23,163 nt of DNA from Firmicutes bacterium UBA5473 (GTDB lineage: Bacteria > Bacillota > DTU084), in assembly GCA_002427165.1 (NCBI GenBank), contig DIQB01000020.1, positions 33,442 through 56,604 of the forward strand. The letters are read 5' to 3'. Below, piece after piece: positions 6,559 through 14,128 of this stretch (positions are counted from its first letter, which is position 1; each line of letters begins with the position of its first letter). The notes under the pieces are model-generated. The model saw nothing but the letters and a program-made list of their open reading frames with translations. It made no database searches and was not told the origin of the DNA. The translations under genes and the position numbers were made by a program.

Positions 6559-7890
6559 TTGAGAAAAATTGTCGCTTTTTTGCTAATCTATATCTCCTCT
6601 GCCACTGCCCTGGTTGTGGAGACAAAAACGGATTGGCCAGCTGGTGAGCGAACTATAAAATACAACCTGGGCCACCAAAGGGGAGGCTTCAAAGCCACCT
6701 TCGCTGGCCAATATCTCACCTTACCTGGCAGCGAGGACCTGATTTTTTCTCCAAGCCTCAGCTGGCAGACCAACAGGGGTAGATTTTCTGCCTCTCTGTC
6801 AGGAAGGCAGCTGGTTACCTCCAAAGCCAATAATTGGCGGATTTGGCAAGGCTCTTGGGATTACCCTGAGGTGGGACTATCCCTTTGGGGGCTCGGGGTC
6901 TTGTTCCCCTCTGGGAAAAGGGCACAGGAGTGGTCTTGTCAGTATGCGCAAAGAGTCCCTTGGGGAAATTGGGGCGCTAACGCCTATCTTCGAGAAGCAT
7001 ACATAAATCAGTGGAGTCTTCCCAATCGAGAATCCCAGCCTTGGCAGCGGCTGCGAGGGCAAGAGCTATATGTGAGCGGTCAGGGAAAGTCAATAAAGCT
7101 GGGGGCAATACACGGCTATTACCGGGAATGGAATCGTAAGGAGGAGCTTGAGCTGGGGGAGCGAACTATGCTCTGGACTGAAGCTCTAACCCCTCACTGG
7201 CAACTAGGTCCCCTATCCTTGGCAGGCAAAGGTCGCTGGCAGGAGGCAGGCTATGGCAGCTCCCAGCTGCGTGCTCTTTCGGGAGAGTTAAACTTCAGCT
7301 TGAAAGGACAGCTTATCCCCCTGACTGCCATTCGGGTTCAAAGGAAGAGGGTGCAGGGCAGTACCCCATTCCTCTTCGACAGAGAATGGGATAAGAGAGA
7401 GGTATCCCTAAAAAGCACCTTCGCGAGTCTCTTGGGGGGCTGGGAGCTATTTAGTCGTTATGATTATCTAGAGCAGATCTGGCGAGAATTCTGGCTTTCA
7501 TCTAAGATCAAGCTGGGGCCTATTTCAGCTGATAACCGTTTTCATTTTGCCCCTGGGATCCGAGAGCTGGTACGGACTGAGGGAAATTATGTTCTGAATT
7601 TGCCCCAGGGCAGGTTTAACATGCAGCTGGACTACAATTTGGCTGCAAAGACTTGGAACAATAGAGGGGGGCAGCTTACCTATTCCATCTTCACATTTCG
7701 TTATCAAAATCGTGCCGGCTATAGTCCCCAGTGGTCAGGGGTGGTTAAGACCTCAGGGGTTCAGCTTACAGGTGACTGGTGGGAGCAGAGTCAGACCCTC
7801 AAATTCACCTTTAGGCCCAATCGAGGGAGTTTTGAGGTGAGCTATTGGCCTCATCAGAGATGGCAGCTGGCCAACAGCTGGAAGTTTTAG
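6559..7890 (+). CDS. Predicted outer-membrane beta-barrel protein, unknown function
   Basis: 443 aa from a TTG start. Seen: a hydrophobic signal peptide (RKIVAFLLIYISSATAL, about 2-18), then a mature part very rich in Trp, Tyr, Gly, Arg and Gln. It has short alternating segments such as GRWQEAGYGSSQLRALSGEL, no cytosolic domain, and a C-terminal WQLANSWKF ending in Phe. These are hallmarks of outer-membrane barrels and fit the BtuB/TonB genes nearby. I do not recognise a family. The ribosome binding site is weak (GGATGGAAG); a 5-codon ORF (6545-6562) overlaps the TTG by TTGA. The 229 bp upstream, between this gene and the divergent 53-aa gene, show no clear promoter. No terminator is obvious before the flagellar leader. 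Confidence 0.7.
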   Translation: MRKIVAFLLIYISSATALVVETKTDWPAGERTIKYNLGHQRGGFKATFAGQYLTLPGSEDLIFSPSLSWQTNRGRFSASLSGRQLVTSKANNWRIWQGSWDYPEVGLSLWGLGVLFPSGKRAQEWSCQYAQRVPWGNWGANAYLREAYINQWSLPNRESQPWQRLRGQELYVSGQGKSIKLGAIHGYYREWNRKEELELGERTMLWTEALTPHWQLGPLSLAGKGRWQEAGYGSSQLRALSGELNFSLKGQLIPLTAIRVQRKRVQGSTPFLFDREWDKREVSLKSTFASLLGGWELFSRYDYLEQIWREFWLSSKIKLGPISADNRFHFAPGIRELVRTEGNYVLNLPQGRFNMQLDYNLAAKTWNNRGGQLTYSIFTFRYQNRAGYSPQWSGVVKTSGVQLTGDWWEQSQTLKFTFRPNRGSFEVSYWPHQRWQLANSWKF

Positions 7891-7993
7891 GGAATTTTTG
7901 CCATTCAAGAAGGATTTTGTTAGAGAATGTCGAATCAAAGTAAATTAGGGTATCAATTTAAACAAAGATAAAGACTATTGAGTAACTGATAAA

Positions 7994-8074
7994 GGCAAAT
8001 CTGTCGAAAGATAGAGACGCAAAGCTGCGGGCCTAATGTCTGCTACAGGGCAGGCGATGGCGGCCGAGTTGCCA
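7994..8074 (+). promoter_or_regulatory. c-di-GMP-I (GEMM) riboswitch aptamer
   Basis: Seen: P1 formed by GGCAA (7994-7998) with TTGCC (8069-8073); the first hairpin with a GAAA tetraloop (8000-8015); the conserved GACGCAAAGC (8016-8025); GGGCCTAA (tetraloop-receptor side); and GATGGCGGCCGAGTTGCC at the 3' end. These match the c-di-GMP-I consensus closely. It precedes flgB by about 85 bp. Known precedent: a c-di-GMP-I riboswitch ahead of the Clostridioides difficile flgB operon acts as an OFF switch. No confident promoter was found in 7891-7990; a sigma-28 motif is not evident. Confidence 0.95.
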
Positions 8075-8111
8075 CATAATCCCATTGGGATAGCTATAGC
8101 AATGGGGAACT

Positions 8112-8139
8112 GGCAACATTTAGTTGTCTTTTTTATTTT
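8112..8139 (+). terminator. Riboswitch-controlled terminator before flgB
   Basis: GGCAAC (8112-8117) can pair with GTTGTC (8123-8128) around an ATTTA loop, followed by TTTTTTATTTT. The 5' arm can instead pair with GTTGCCA (8068-8074), the 3' strand of aptamer P1. That alternative is supported by an inner stem of CCCATTG (8081-8087) with CAATGGG (8100-8106). The two folds are mutually exclusive, so ligand-stabilised P1 should favour termination (OFF switch). Confidence 0.75.
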
Positions 8140-8157
8140 AAAAGAGGGGGTTTGCTG

Positions 8158-8511
8158 ATGCTAATGGAGCGGACAAGCCTGCTACTTGAGCAGGCCTTAG
8201 ATGGACTCTCCCTACGTCACAGAGTGTTGGCCAATAACTATGCTAATGTAAATACGCCGGGCTTCAAACGTTCAGATGTGGATTTCCAAAGCGCCATGAG
8301 ACAGGCTTATGCCGAATCGGGCAAGAAGCCCGAGGTTCAGTTCCAGGTACGGGCAGATCAAACTACCACCATGCGCAATGACAATAATAACGTAGATCCA
8401 GATGTGGAGCTGGCCAACATTTCGACCAATGCCATTCTCTACAGAGCACTTGCCGAACAAATAGATCGCAGGTTCGGCCAGATCAGAATGGTACTGAGGG
8501 AGGGAAGATAG
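8158..8511 (+). CDS. flgB: Flagellar proximal rod protein FlgB
   Basis: 117 aa, the usual FlgB length. Seen: the N-terminal rod motif LANNYANVNTPGFKRSDVDF and a C-terminal helix (NISTNAILYRALAEQIDRRF) that packs in the rod. It is exported through the flagellar type III system and forms the base of the rod with FlgC and FliE. I chose ATG 8158 because AGAGGGGG ends at 8150, 7 nt upstream; an upstream TTG (8152) is too close to it. First gene of the operon, directly behind the c-di-GMP riboswitch. Confidence 0.95.
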   Translation: MLMERTSLLLEQALDGLSLRHRVLANNYANVNTPGFKRSDVDFQSAMRQAYAESGKKPEVQFQVRADQTTTMRNDNNNVDPDVELANISTNAILYRALAEQIDRRFGQIRMVLREGR

Positions 8512-8514
8512 GAG

Positions 8515-8922
8515 ATGGGACTGTGGAATGCCATCCAAGCTAGCGCCTCTGCCCTGACAGCAGAGCGATTGCGGATGGATTTGATCGCAAACAACATTGC
8601 CAATGTGAACACAACCAGGACTCCTGAAGGTGGGCCTTTCCAAAGGCAGCTAGCAGTGCTGATGCCCCGCAGAGGCAAGGATCCCAATGTGGGCATGGGA
8701 GTGCGAGCTGTGGGCATAGCCCAAGATAATAATCCCCCGCGACTGGTTTATGATCCAGGCCATCCCGATGCGAATCCCGAGGGCTATGTTGCCATGCCCA
8801 ATGTCCATGTGGTGACTGAGATGGTTGATCTGATTACAGCTAGCCGTGCATACGAAGCTAATGTCACGGCTATTAATGCTGCCAAGGAAATGGCGGCTAA
8901 GGCCTTGGAGATAGGCCGGTAG
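8515..8922 (+). CDS. flgC: Flagellar proximal rod protein FlgC
   Basis: 135 aa, normal for FlgC. Seen: an N-terminal rod/hook motif (RMDLIANNIANVNTTRTPEG) and the C-terminal block VTEMVDLITASRAYEANV with AINAAKEMAAKALEI, diagnostic of FlgC. It builds the proximal rod on FlgB/FliE. The start lies 3 bp after flgB with purine-rich GGGAGGGAAGATAGGAG upstream, so the two are translationally coupled. Confidence 0.96.
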   Translation: MGLWNAIQASASALTAERLRMDLIANNIANVNTTRTPEGGPFQRQLAVLMPRRGKDPNVGMGVRAVGIAQDNNPPRLVYDPGHPDANPEGYVAMPNVHVVTEMVDLITASRAYEANVTAINAAKEMAAKALEIGR

Positions 8923-8997
8923 TAGTACCTATGGCCTATAAATGTATAGTCGCGTCGGCTCACGTAAACTGGACCATGACTGGGAGGGTATTGAGAC

Positions 8998-9285
8998 GTG
9001 GAAATTAATAGAATTTTGCCATTGGAAAAAATGGAGCTAAATCCTAAGCTTGAGAGTGGCGGAGCAGACAATTTTGGAGAGCTCCTCAAAGGTGCTCTCG
9101 AGAGGGTTAATCAGTTGCAGCAGGCAGCGGATCAAGCCACCCTACAGCTGGCTATGGGAGAGGATATCGACCTCCATAAAGTGATGATTCTCACCACTCG
9201 TGCCAACCTGGCTTTGGAGACCACTATGGCTGTCCGCAACAAGGTGTTGGATGCCTACCAAGAGATCATGCGGATGCAGGTCTGA
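8998..9285 (+). CDS. fliE: Flagellar hook-basal body protein FliE
   Basis: 95 aa, typical size. Seen: an N-terminal variable part, then FGELLKGALERVNQLQQAAD, and the conserved MGEDIDLHKVMILTTRANLA with LETTMAVRNKVLDAYQEIMR at the end. FliE links the MS-ring (FliF) to the rod. GTG start with GGAGGG about 10 nt upstream. A 75-bp gap separates it from flgC, and an unusually long 248-bp gap follows before fliF. Confidence 0.93.
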   Translation: MEINRILPLEKMELNPKLESGGADNFGELLKGALERVNQLQQAADQATLQLAMGEDIDLHKVMILTTRANLALETTMAVRNKVLDAYQEIMRMQV

Positions 9286-9290
9286 GGAAA

Positions 9291-9429
9291 GTTTGCTCCT
9301 TGGGAAGAAATTCTTTTTAAGACCCCCAAGGAAACTTATTTTATTGTGGGCAAGTTGTGTTGCATTATCTGTGACTCAACCTGGCCCGGGCAATCATTAC
9401 CGCCTTCGGGCGCGAAGGAGTGTTGTACC
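9291..9429 (+). promoter_or_regulatory. Structured leader in the fliE-fliF gap
   Basis: Seen: hairpin 1, TCCTTGGG (9297-9304) with CCCAAGGA (9325-9332). Hairpin 2, GGGC/GTTG arms (9348-9357) with CAAC/GCCC (9377-9387). Hairpin 3, CGCC-TTCG-GGCG (9401-9412), an ultra-stable UUCG tetraloop. Hairpin 3 is incompatible with CCTTCG (9403-9408) pairing to CGAAGG (9413-9418), which would bury the AAGGAG ribosome binding site at 9415-9420. This looks like a cis-regulatory element but matches no riboswitch class I know. Confidence 0.5.
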
Positions 9430-9546
9430 ATGCCTCACGCTCTTGGTGTGCTGCAAGGGTCTTCTGAAAAGCATAAGGCAGTGGCGAAAGTCACAATTGA
9501 TTTAAAAACAAAAGAACTGTTGGTGAAGCCGGCATGGGAGGACTGA
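9430..9546 (+). CDS. Small ORF of 38 codons preceding and overlapping fliF
   Basis: ATG at 9430 has a strong AAGGAG (9415-9420) at 9-nt spacing. The peptide starts MPHALGVLQGSSEKHKAVAK and ends KTKELLVKPAWED. It is basic in the middle, with no signal peptide or membrane segment, and I do not recognise it. Its stop (9544-9546) overlaps the fliF start (9534) by 13 bp in another frame, so ribosomes finishing it could reinitiate at fliF. It may be a leader peptide controlling fliF or a chance ORF. A longer in-frame version from GTG 9346 lacks a ribosome binding site. Confidence 0.4.
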   Translation: MPHALGVLQGSSEKHKAVAKVTIDLKTKELLVKPAWED

Positions 9547-11072
9547 GTAGTCTGCAAACGCAGGCAGGTGAGCTTTGGCAGGGCTTGAGTAAAACCAAAA
9601 AGATCGTTCTGGTTTCTACTGCTGTTGCAACGGTAGTCTTTATCATCTTTGCTGCCTACTGGTTTGGTCAGCCCAACTACGCTACCCTCTTCGGCGATTT
9701 GGCCGCAGATGATGCCGGGGAGATCGTGGCCAAGCTCAAAGAGGAGGGAACCCCCTACCAGCTGAAAGATGGGGGTAAAACTGTCCTCGTCCCGAAAGAT
9801 AAGGTATATGAAACCCGCTTAAACCTAGCTGCAGCGGGCATGCCCAAAGGCGGCACTGTAGGCTTTGAGCTTTTCAACCAAAGCCAATTGGGTAGCACAG
9901 ACTTCGACCGGCGTCTGAAATATAACTGGGCTTTGCAAGGAGAGCTGGTGCGCACCATCCGGCAGCTCAATGAGGTGGCAGATGCCAGAGTACATATTGT
10001 ACAGCCTCAAGATTCCCTTTTTATCCAGGATGAGAAGCCAGCCACAGCTTCAGTTTTTCTGAAGCTAAAGCCATTGGGCAGCCTCAAAGAGGAACAGATC
10101 TTGGCCATCGCCAATCTGGTCTCAGGCAGCGTTAGCGGCCTGGCCCTTGAGAATGTTACCATCCTCGATCAGCATGGACGACTCCTCTCGGAAGATATAG
10201 AAGCCCAGTCGGGTCCCATGGGAGGCAAAGCTGTTGCTACTCAGCTGGAGTTGAAGCGCAAATACGAAAAGGAACTAGAGCGCAGCATCCAGTCCATGCT
10301 AGAGCGAGTATACGGGCCAGGGAAGGCTGTGGCCAGGGTGAATGCAGATATGGACTTCGACTGGTCTGAAGCTAATACCGAAACTTATGAGCCAGCAGAG
10401 GGCACCTCTTCCGGACTTGTGAAAACTGAAGATGAGCGAGAAGAGAGTTTCCAAGGTCAAGGCAGTTTTCCAGGCGGCCCTTCTGGTGTAGCATCCAATG
10501 TGCCTGGCTATGCTGCCGAGGATCTGGGCAACTCAAATTACGAGAAGCGGGAGCGCTCCACATCCTATGAGCTCAATAAGAAGCAGGAAAAGAAGGTTAC
10601 CTCACCGGGACAGGTAAAGCGTGTGGCAGCTACAGTGTGGGTGGATGGCAATCTCTCCCCCAGGCAGCAGACACAGGTGGAGGAAGCTGTAAAAGCCACT
10701 GTTGGCTTTCAGGACGAAAGAGGAGACCAGGTAACTATCCAGACCCTGCCATTTGATCGTAGTTGGGCCCAGGATCTGGAACAACCAGCCCCGTCTCCTA
10801 TCTCACCGTATTTAATCGTCCTCATTATTCTCATACCAATTGCCGGCTATCTTCTCTACCGGATCCTCCGTGGGGATAAGGAGCCCCAAGGTGGAGTGGA
10901 TCTGCTTGTGGGTCCCCAGACAGAAGCGGAGCTTGCAGCCACTGTAGCTGCGGAGCCTGAAGATACCACAAGACAGGATAATATGGACAAGCTCCAGCGC
11001 ATGGCTCGGCAGCAGCCTAAAGAGGTGGCCAAGCTCATCGAGACCTGGCTACACGAGGATCAAGGGAGGTAG
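9534..11072 (+). CDS. fliF: Flagellar MS-ring protein FliF
   Basis: 512 aa, typical. Seen: TM1 (about 24-44, IVLVSTAVATVVFIIFAAYW), the YscJ/FliF domain with YATLFGDLAADDAGEIVAKL and the MPKGGTVGFELF and STDFDRRLKYNWALQGEL blocks, then the FliF C-terminal domain. TM2 is near 426-446 (YLIVLIILIPIAGYLLY). A cytosolic C-terminal helix (MDKLQRMARQQPKEVAKLIE) binds FliG. It forms the membrane ring that anchors rod, C-ring and export gate. The ATG lies inside the 3' end of the 38-codon ORF, and GGTGA 7-10 nt upstream is its only Shine-Dalgarno. It ends 5 bp before fliG. Confidence 0.97.
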   Translation: MGGLSSLQTQAGELWQGLSKTKKIVLVSTAVATVVFIIFAAYWFGQPNYATLFGDLAADDAGEIVAKLKEEGTPYQLKDGGKTVLVPKDKVYETRLNLAAAGMPKGGTVGFELFNQSQLGSTDFDRRLKYNWALQGELVRTIRQLNEVADARVHIVQPQDSLFIQDEKPATASVFLKLKPLGSLKEEQILAIANLVSGSVSGLALENVTILDQHGRLLSEDIEAQSGPMGGKAVATQLELKRKYEKELERSIQSMLERVYGPGKAVARVNADMDFDWSEANTETYEPAEGTSSGLVKTEDEREESFQGQGSFPGGPSGVASNVPGYAAEDLGNSNYEKRERSTSYELNKKQEKKVTSPGQVKRVAATVWVDGNLSPRQQTQVEEAVKATVGFQDERGDQVTIQTLPFDRSWAQDLEQPAPSPISPYLIVLIILIPIAGYLLYRILRGDKEPQGGVDLLVGPQTEAELAATVAAEPEDTTRQDNMDKLQRMARQQPKEVAKLIETWLHEDQGR

Positions 11073-11077
11073 GGGAA

Positions 11078-12088
11078 ATGGCACGGACAGGACCACTTAC
11101 TGGTCGACAGAAAGCCGCGATTCTGCTTATCACCTTAGGTCCAGAGCTTTCGGCCAGTGTTTTTCAACATTTACATGAAGATGATATCGAACAGCTAACT
11201 ATGGAAATCGCCAATGTGCGCCAGGTGCAACCTGAAGTGCGAGATGATGTGATCTCGGAATTTGGGCAATTAGTGCAAGCCCAAGAATACATCACACTGG
11301 GCGGCATCAACTATGCCCGCCAAGTACTAGAGGTGGCCTTAGGCGAGGGAAAAGCCCAAGAGATCATCGGCAGACTTACAGCATCCCTTCAGGTGCGGCC
11401 CTTTGATTTTGCTAGAAAAACTGATCCTGGGCAGCTGGCGAACTTTATTCAAAATGAGCATCCCCAGACCATCGCCTTAATTTTGGCTTATCTGGATCCG
11501 GACCATGCAGGGATCATCCTCTCCTCTTTGCCCGGTGATAAGCAGATCGAGGTTACAAGAAGGCTTGCCACCATGGACCACACTCTGCCTGAGGTGCTCT
11601 TTGAGGTGGAAGGTGTTTTAGAAAAGAAGCTGGCCAGTTTCGTTACCCAGGAATATACCGAAGCTGGCGGACTGGAATCTGTTGTGGATGTGCTCAATCG
11701 TGTGGATCGGGGCACTGAGCGCACCATTATGGAGGGCCTGCAGGATGTGGATGGTGAGCTTGCAGACGAGATCAAAAAGCGGATGTTCGTCTTCGAGGAT
11801 CTTGTCACCTTAGATGACAGATCTGTGCAGCTGGTGCTCCGTGAGGTGGACAATCGGGAACTTGCCTTAGCCCTGAAGATGTCCAGCGACGAGGTGGGGC
11901 AGAAAATTTATCGCAATATGTCCAAGCGTGCTTCAGACATGCTCAAAGAGGATTTGGAATACCTAGGACCTGTGCGCTTGCGAGATGTAGAGGAAGCGCA
12001 ACAGAAGATCGTAAACGTGGTAAGAAGGCTAGAGGAGGCCGGAGAGGTAATCATCGCCCGTGGCGGAGAGGAACAGATCATTGTCTAG
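11078..12088 (+). CDS. fliG: Flagellar motor switch protein FliG
   Basis: 336 aa, normal. Seen: N-domain TGRQKAAILLITLGPELSASVF for FliF binding; the middle-domain EHPQTIALIL motif (127-136) for FliM binding; and the C-terminal torque helix region with charged residues (FEDLVTLDDRSVQLVLREVD, about 238-257) that contacts MotA. It forms the rotor part of the C-ring. GGGAGGTAGGGGAA immediately precedes the ATG. It overlaps fliH at the 3' end. Confidence 0.97.
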   Translation: MARTGPLTGRQKAAILLITLGPELSASVFQHLHEDDIEQLTMEIANVRQVQPEVRDDVISEFGQLVQAQEYITLGGINYARQVLEVALGEGKAQEIIGRLTASLQVRPFDFARKTDPGQLANFIQNEHPQTIALILAYLDPDHAGIILSSLPGDKQIEVTRRLATMDHTLPEVLFEVEGVLEKKLASFVTQEYTEAGGLESVVDVLNRVDRGTERTIMEGLQDVDGELADEIKKRMFVFEDLVTLDDRSVQLVLREVDNRELALALKMSSDEVGQKIYRNMSKRASDMLKEDLEYLGPVRLRDVEEAQQKIVNVVRRLEEAGEVIIARGGEEQIIV

Positions 12089-12854
12089 GGTGCTGAAAAA
12101 AGTGGAGCTTGCCTCTACACCATACCCTATAAAAGTTCCAGCCAAGCCCCAAGCCACGCCCCAGAGTGTACCCATAGAGGAGAAACAAGATCTGGCTTTC
12201 CTCCAGGAACAAGAGGAGCTTCTTAAAAAGGCAGAAGCAGAGGCCCAAAAGTTGATTGCCCAGGCCCAAGCACAAAGCAAGATCTTCGAGGAAGAGGCCA
12301 GGGAGAAGGGCTACTCCCAGGGCTTTGCCCAAGGGCAAAAGGAGGGCAGGACCCAGGGTAGAGAGGAGGGTCTGCACTCTGCTCAGCCCATAATTGCCAG
12401 GATCGAGGAAGTGTTAGCCCAGGCTATAGGTGCCAGCCCTCAGATCCAACAGCAGCTAGAGCGACAGCTAGTTAAGCTGGCCCTGGCCATCGCAGAGAAA
12501 GTTGTGGGAGAGCTAGCCCGTGAAAAGGAAGAGCTAGTGCTCCAGACAGCAAAACACGCCCTCACGAGGGTTAGAGGCGAAAGTCAGGTGACGATTAGGG
12601 TCAACTGGCAAGATTTGGATCTAGTTCAGGCTGAACGAGAAGTCCTTTTGGCCCATACCGATGGGATCGGAGAAATTATCATCAGAGAGGATCCCAGGGT
12701 GGGGCGGGGAGGCTGTCTGATTGAAACTAACCTAGGCGCCATTGATGCTAGGTTGGAAACGCAGCTGGAGGAACTTGGGAAACTGGCAGAGGAGGGGAAG
12801 GACACTGACAGGACCGGATCTAGGCAGCTACCTGGGGAAAGTGGAACGAATTGA
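12081..12854 (+). CDS. fliH: Flagellar export ATPase regulator FliH
   Basis: 257 aa from TTG 12081. FliH holds and inhibits the FliI ATPase and links it to the C-ring. Seen: N-terminal LSRVLKKVEL, a Pro-rich linker, a long coiled coil (about 36-85) ending in the GxxxG-type repeat GYSQGFAQGQKEGRTQGREEG (a FliH signature), and a C-terminal domain with EKVVGELAREKEELVL and GGCLIETNLGAIDARLETQL. Start choice: GGAGAGG (12065-12071) is 9 nt before TTG 12081, and family members begin at the LSRVxK motif. GTG 12060, seven codons earlier, is the alternative. It overlaps fliG by 8 bp. Confidence 0.88.
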   Translation: MSRVLKKVELASTPYPIKVPAKPQATPQSVPIEEKQDLAFLQEQEELLKKAEAEAQKLIAQAQAQSKIFEEEAREKGYSQGFAQGQKEGRTQGREEGLHSAQPIIARIEEVLAQAIGASPQIQQQLERQLVKLALAIAEKVVGELAREKEELVLQTAKHALTRVRGESQVTIRVNWQDLDLVQAEREVLLAHTDGIGEIIIREDPRVGRGGCLIETNLGAIDARLETQLEELGKLAEEGKDTDRTGSRQLPGESGTN

Positions 12855-14127
12855 ACCCATCAGGCTCAATGGTAAAGTTACCGAGGTAATTGGGCTGGTA
12901 ATCACAAGTGAGGGACCAGCAGTGAGACTGGGCGAGGTTTGCCTGATCGAAACCCAAGGTGGCGGCTTTGTAAGGGCTGAGGTTGTAGGTTTTCGCGAGA
13001 GCCGGGTACTGTTGATGCCCCTAGGCGAGATGAACGGTATCGCCCCAGGGGCTGAGGTGATTGCTACAGGCACTGACTTGGAAGTTGAGGTGGGAGAGGA
13101 ACTTTTAGGCCGGATCGTAGGCGGTCTTGGCCAGCCCATAGATGGCAAAGGCGAGCTGGGCACAGGCGTTTTCTACCCCGTCTACAACACGCCTCCAGAT
13201 CCTCTGCGCAGAAAACGGATCGACCAGGTCTTGCCCACAGGGGTCAAGGCCATCGATGGCCTGCTCACCTGTGGCCGGGGCCAGAGAATAGGGATTTTCG
13301 CTGGCAGCGGTGTTGGGAAAAGCACCCTGTTGGGGATGATCGCCCGCTATGCTGAAGCAGACGTGAACGTGATTGCCCTCATCGGCGAGCGAGGCAGGGA
13401 AGTTCGCGACTTTTTAGAAAAAGATTTAGGTCCCCAGGGTCTGGCCCGCTCTGTGATCGTTGTGGCCACTTCAGATCAAGCACCTCTAGTGCGGGTGCGG
13501 GGGGCTCTTGTGGCAACTGCCATCGCCGAGTATTTTCGGGATCAGGGCAAAGATGTGCTTTTTATGATGGATTCCGTCACTAGATTCGCCATCGCCCAAA
13601 GAGAGATTGGCCTTGCTATAGGTGAGCCTCCCACAACCCGAGGCTATACACCGTCAGTTTTTGCATTGCTACCCCGCCTGCTTGAGCGCTCCGGCACTGC
13701 AATCTCTGGCACCATCACCGGGCTCTATACAGTGTTGGTGGAAGGGGACGACATGAACGAGCCCATCGCCGATGCAGTGCGGGGGATTTTAGATGGCCAT
13801 ATTGTCCTCTCGCGAGATTTGGCAGCCCGGGGCCATTATCCCGCCATTGAGGTGCTCCAGAGCGTCAGCAGGGTAATGCCAGATCTCATCTCAGGGGAGC
13901 ATGAGAGGGCAGTGCAAAGGGTCCGTGAGATCTTAGCTATTTACCAAAAAAGTGAGGATTTGATCAATATCGGTGCCTATGCTGAGGGCACCAACCCCCA
14001 AATTGATTACGCAATTTACCATCGGGACAGTGTCATAGAGTTTCTTAAACAATACGTGGATCAGCATTATTCTTTCCAGGAGGAGCTCCAAGAGTTGCTA
14101 ACCCTGGGGACAGAGGCGGTGGATTAG
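12805..14127 (+). CDS. fliI: Flagellum-specific ATPase FliI
   Basis: 440 aa from CTG 12805, matching the usual 435-440. Hydrolyses ATP to drive flagellar protein export. Seen: N-terminal GKVTEVIGLVI; Walker A GSGVGKST (167-174) followed by VIALIGERGREVRDF; Walker B VLFMMDSVTRFA (Asp 256); and GEPPTTRGYTPSVFALLPRL, typical of type III secretion ATPases. The start is uncertain. Homology places it just before LGSYLGKVERIE. The only codon there with a Shine-Dalgarno is CTG 12805 (AGGAGG at 12790-12795, 9-nt spacing). ATG 12742/12745 and TTG 12772 would add non-homologous Trp/Arg-rich residues read from the fliH 3' end in another frame. It overlaps fliH by about 50 bp. Confidence 0.93.
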   Translation: MTGPDLGSYLGKVERIEPIRLNGKVTEVIGLVITSEGPAVRLGEVCLIETQGGGFVRAEVVGFRESRVLLMPLGEMNGIAPGAEVIATGTDLEVEVGEELLGRIVGGLGQPIDGKGELGTGVFYPVYNTPPDPLRRKRIDQVLPTGVKAIDGLLTCGRGQRIGIFAGSGVGKSTLLGMIARYAEADVNVIALIGERGREVRDFLEKDLGPQGLARSVIVVATSDQAPLVRVRGALVATAIAEYFRDQGKDVLFMMDSVTRFAIAQREIGLAIGEPPTTRGYTPSVFALLPRLLERSGTAISGTITGLYTVLVEGDDMNEPIADAVRGILDGHIVLSRDLAARGHYPAIEVLQSVSRVMPDLISGEHERAVQRVREILAIYQKSEDLINIGAYAEGTNPQIDYAIYHRDSVIEFLKQYVDQHYSFQEELQELLTLGTEAVD

Positions 14128-14128
14128 G

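Noticed and set aside
7941..7995. Sigma-28 (TAAA-N15-GCCGATAA-like) promoter before the flagellar leader
   Set aside because: TAAA and CTGATAAA elements exist but are only 12-13 nt apart, and the start would fall inside the aptamer.
9346..9546. 66-codon version of the fliE-fliF ORF, with a CCIIC motif suggesting metal binding
   Set aside because: The GTG at 9346 has no Shine-Dalgarno and the upstream part overlaps the hairpins; the ATG at 9430 with AAGGAG is the better start, which removes the cysteines.
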